Positions 61,255 to 64,000 of a DNA stretch of 64,000 nucleotides are shown here, in pieces (the first letter of the stretch is position 1; every line of letters starts with the position of its first letter). The position numbers and the translations under genes are program-made. This stretch comes from Dolomedes plantarius (Eukaryota > Arthropoda > Arachnida > Araneae > Dolomedidae), in the NCBI GenBank assembly GCA_907164885.2, contig OU015503.1:129229618-129293617 (forward strand), read 5' to 3'. Below the pieces are notes generated by a model. That model saw nothing but the letters and a program-made list of their open reading frames with translations. It made no database searches and had not been told where the DNA came from.

Positions 61255-61444
61255 GTAATTACAGCCTTTTGCATTATTATTCTACTTGTATTTTTTTTTT
61301 TAGAAATTTCTTAAAATTAAGATTTCAATTCTAAAACTAGCACAGCTTAGCAGTGTAGGCAAGATTACGTGCATGAAAGGCTTATAAACTTGTTATAACC
61401 CTAACAGTCTGCATCATCTAGTTATATTTCTAATTGCAAGTGTA

Positions 61445-61612
61445 CAGTGGTGGCTCCAAGGGGGGGGGGGGAGTAGGGGCAATTCTCCCCCCCCCCCCCC
61501 CCAAAAGAAAAAAAAAAAGCCCAGCGTATTTTTTTTTTCATAGCCTAAAATTATATAATCGTAGACCTAATACTAAATGAGTTTAAATTTAAAATGAGAC
61601 AACGTTTATTTC

Positions 61613-61654
<42 letters not shown>

Positions 61655-61715
61655 AAAAAAAACCCTAACAGCTGATGTTGCCCCCCCCCCAAACTCTGGA
61701 TTGGAGCCGCCCCTG
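61445..61715. mobile_element. hAT-type MITE, 271 bp, with perfect 8-bp duplication
   Basis: CAGTGGTGGCTCCAAGGGG mirrors GATTGGAGCCGCCCCTG. CAAGTGTA is repeated exactly at 61437-61444 and 61716-61723. The interior is homopolymers and a (TA)n run; no coding. Confidence 0.9.
61618..61652. repeat. (TA)n microsatellite inside the MITE
   Basis: About 34 bases of alternating TA. Confidence 0.9.
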
Positions 61716-61727
61716 CAAGTGTATATA

Positions 61728-61881
61728 CAGTAAACCTTGATCAATTGTTCCCTGAATCATCATTTTCTCTTATGTGTCATTTACCGTATCCAGTCCCGAT
61801 GATAAAATTTCTTTGTTATGTTCCCACATTCATTGTTCGGTGCAAATGGTCCCTTGAAAAATGTTAGATTGACATTCTACT
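61728..61881. mobile_element. pogo-type MITE, diverged copy of 41431-41600
   Basis: CAGTAAACCTTGATCAATTG start, TTTGTTATGTTCCCACATTC interior and GATTGACATTCTACTA end correspond to the 41431 copy in the same order. Confidence 0.7.
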
Positions 61882-62245
61882 ATATATTATAAACAGTGCT
61901 CGATTTCTAGAAATAGAGGTATCGGAACTGTAACCTTCTGGTGTGTGTGGGGAGTATTCCAAATTTTATATATATAATAGGCCAGGCCCAATCACTCACA
62001 GCAGAGTAATATGTGCTTAAATAAATGTTTTTAACTATCGTAATTTTTGTTTTCTAAAGAAAGGTGCCAGAACACCGTTCCACCTCGGATCAAGCCCTGA
62101 TTATATATATGGTGAAATGTCAATATAATATTTTTAGTAGTATATATATGAAGTATATATTTTATATTTTTAGTAGTATATATTTTATATTCATCTGAGT
62201 AGTATAAATATTATATATACTACATAGAGGAATCTTGTTTTACAG

Positions 62246-62951
62246 CAGGGGTTTCCAACCTTTTTCCTACATCGATCCCTTTTAAAAGAATGATTTTCTT
62301 CATCGACACCCTCACATTTTTCTCTATAATATACAGCATACAACATAAGTATATACTAATAATTTTACACAGAACACTTAAAGATAACAATTTGACTAAG
62401 AATAGGAACAAAAGATTAGAAAAAGTGGTTCATTATGTTTATGTTATATTATTTTTGTACTATTTTCATTTTTAATTTCACAAATATTAACAAGATTTCA
62501 GAAACACAGATTGTAATTGCGCAAAAGTTTGATTTCAATTAATGTGGGGGTTGTGCTTGATGCATTGATTAAATTTTTTTTTAATGCTTGGCCTGAAATT
62601 GCTTATCATTGTATAGTCACAATAACTAACATAAAGAATATAAATATATAGTTTACTAAACAATTTTACTGACTTATATGTAATTTTAATATAATTTTAT
62701 TCGACACATATAGAAAAGCGTCATGACATTCGACTTTAGATGGGTGGATCACTCTGCACTATGTGAATCTGTATTTATACATATTAAAATGAATATTATT
62801 ATCTAATAATTACATTCCTAAAAAATTAAATAAAATTTTAAAACAGAAAAATTTATCATTGACCCTCAATAGACCCCTGGAATACTATAGACCCATTTTA
62901 AACTTCCATTGACCCCCAAGGGGTCCACCTGGACCCCATTGGGAATCCCTG
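62246..62951. mobile_element. hAT-type non-autonomous element, 706 bp, perfect 8-bp duplication
   Basis: CAGGGGTTTCCAACC on the left mirrors TTGGGAATCCCTG on the right. TTTTACAG repeats exactly at 62238-62245 and 62952-62959. Same family as 49080-50578. No transposase. Confidence 0.9.
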
Positions 62952-63316
62952 TTTTACAGGGGTCTGGGACAGAAGATTTTGTTTATTTTAACCTAACATT
63001 ATCAATTCATAGCTGTCAAATAGTTTAGTTGAGAAATGTATACTAATCTGTTAGTGTAGCCATTACTAATGGCTGCATTGCGATGAATATCCACTGGAAT
63101 GCTGTTTAGTAGCACGCCCATGTTGCATTGACAATGTGTAGCTAAGTTGTTGCTGCACATTTGCAAGTGGGCTGAAAAAATGCTGAGGCGCTGAGGAACA
63201 CAGCATAGAGAATTTGATGTGTGTGCGATGAGCCTCAAACAAAGCATTTCATTGGCTGCAAATATATATATATAAATATATGTGTATATACATAAATAAA
63301 TAAATAAATATATATA

Positions 63317-63440
63317 TAGTGGTACCTCGACTTACGAGTTTAATTCGTTCCATGACGGATCTCGTAACTCAAAATACTCGTATCTCGAATCAGTTTTCCC
63401 CATTGAAATGAATGGAAATGCCATTAATTCGTTCCGGGCT
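63317..63440 (+). mobile_element. Tigger-type MITE end
   Basis: TAGTGGTACCTCGACTTACGAG and ATTCGTTCCATGACGG then CTCGTATCTCGAATCAG form the usual left end of a Tigger-derived repeat, flanked by TA on the left. The right end was not found in the window. Confidence 0.6.
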
Positions 63441-64000
63441 CCTCCAAAATACCGCAATTTTTTGTTACATGTTTTTAAATAAGAAAAATGTGCTTATAAA
63501 CGACAAACGTATAAAAACGCAATACAATAGAATGTACTGCAATAAATTTGTTTTATTGAGTGGAATGTACAACATTTACCTTGGAGATCAGACTTGAAGA
63601 TGCTGATGAAAGAGGAAGAGAAAGGCTGAACTGAAAATTTAAATCTTATTCGTTGATTTTTGACCTTTTCACCCCGCTTTCCTCACTTTTGCTTTTATTA
63701 CCAGCTACTCTCTTAAAGTGAACGAGTGAGACACGGAAGCTGGACGATTGTTGCATCGTTCACTGTGGCTGTAATAGTCCAGATTCTTTTGTCTGAGAAT
63801 TCGAAGAACGTTTTCTCAGAATCCGTAGAAGGGGGAGAGCTTGCGATCCTAGGACCAAGGTCATCCCATCCCTTAGACCCCATGGAGAGTTCGTATGGGG
63901 GAGGGAATTGAAGCAATCTCTCTGCGAGAGAGGTTGGGCGCTATTCTGTTTCTGAGGGTGACTCAAGTTTGGGCAGAGCAAGCTGCCCCGGGTGGTAATT

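Larger units (their letters stand above)
61255..64000. other. Intron 15 or 3' region: transposons, no exon found
   Basis: No exon continuing the GH20-like frame was recognised. 63480-64000 is GC-richer toward the end and holds overlapping short ORFs with no motif I know. Confidence 0.45.

Overview
This is a eukaryotic window, AT-rich (I estimate well under 40% GC), with spliced genes, very large introns and dense transposon remains. The mix of Tc1/mariner, pogo/Tigger, hAT, Helitron, gypsy, copia and tRNA-derived SINE sequence suggests an arthropod with a large genome. A chelicerate is my guess; nothing in the window proves it.

Region 1-6900 is intron or intergenic transposon sequence: a DNA transposon with roughly 580-bp inverted ends around a broken metazoan-type ORF, a Tc1 stub, and two broken mariner copies. 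At 6901-7116 sits the last coding exon of a calcium-independent phospholipase A2 (PLA2G6/iPLA2-beta type), strikingly GC-rich, with a poly(A) signal at 7302. From 7398 to 13293 come Helitron-like elements, one carrying a minisatellite. A two-finger C2H2 ORF (13801-14076, minus) lies head-to-head with the main gene.

The main gene runs on the + strand from an ATG at 14412 beyond the right half of the window. I assembled 15 consecutive exons (14412-61254) whose splice phases all agree, giving 608 codons with no stop. The first ~235 residues are ankyrin repeats. After a polar linker the protein becomes a glycoside hydrolase family 20 (beta-hexosaminidase, closest in flavour to hexosaminidase D) fold. 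The place where the catalytic Asp-Glu pair should be appears to read Pro-Asn, so it may be a pseudoenzyme. The 3' end is outside the exons seen.

Its introns hold most of the window. Intron 4 contains a nearly complete, recent Ty3/gypsy element (25008-34635, antisense to the gene, 4-bp target duplication CCAT, near-identical LTRs, intact 1492-codon pol frame, one stop in gag) with a canonical -1 frameshift heptamer and a predicted pseudoknot at the gag/pol junction. Other introns hold inverted Helitron copies flanking exon 4, pogo elements nested in a Helitron and in a hAT element, three solo LTRs of one family (one nested in another), two hAT elements with clean 8-bp duplications, several mariner copies with long inverted ends, SINEs, and long (TA)n tracts.
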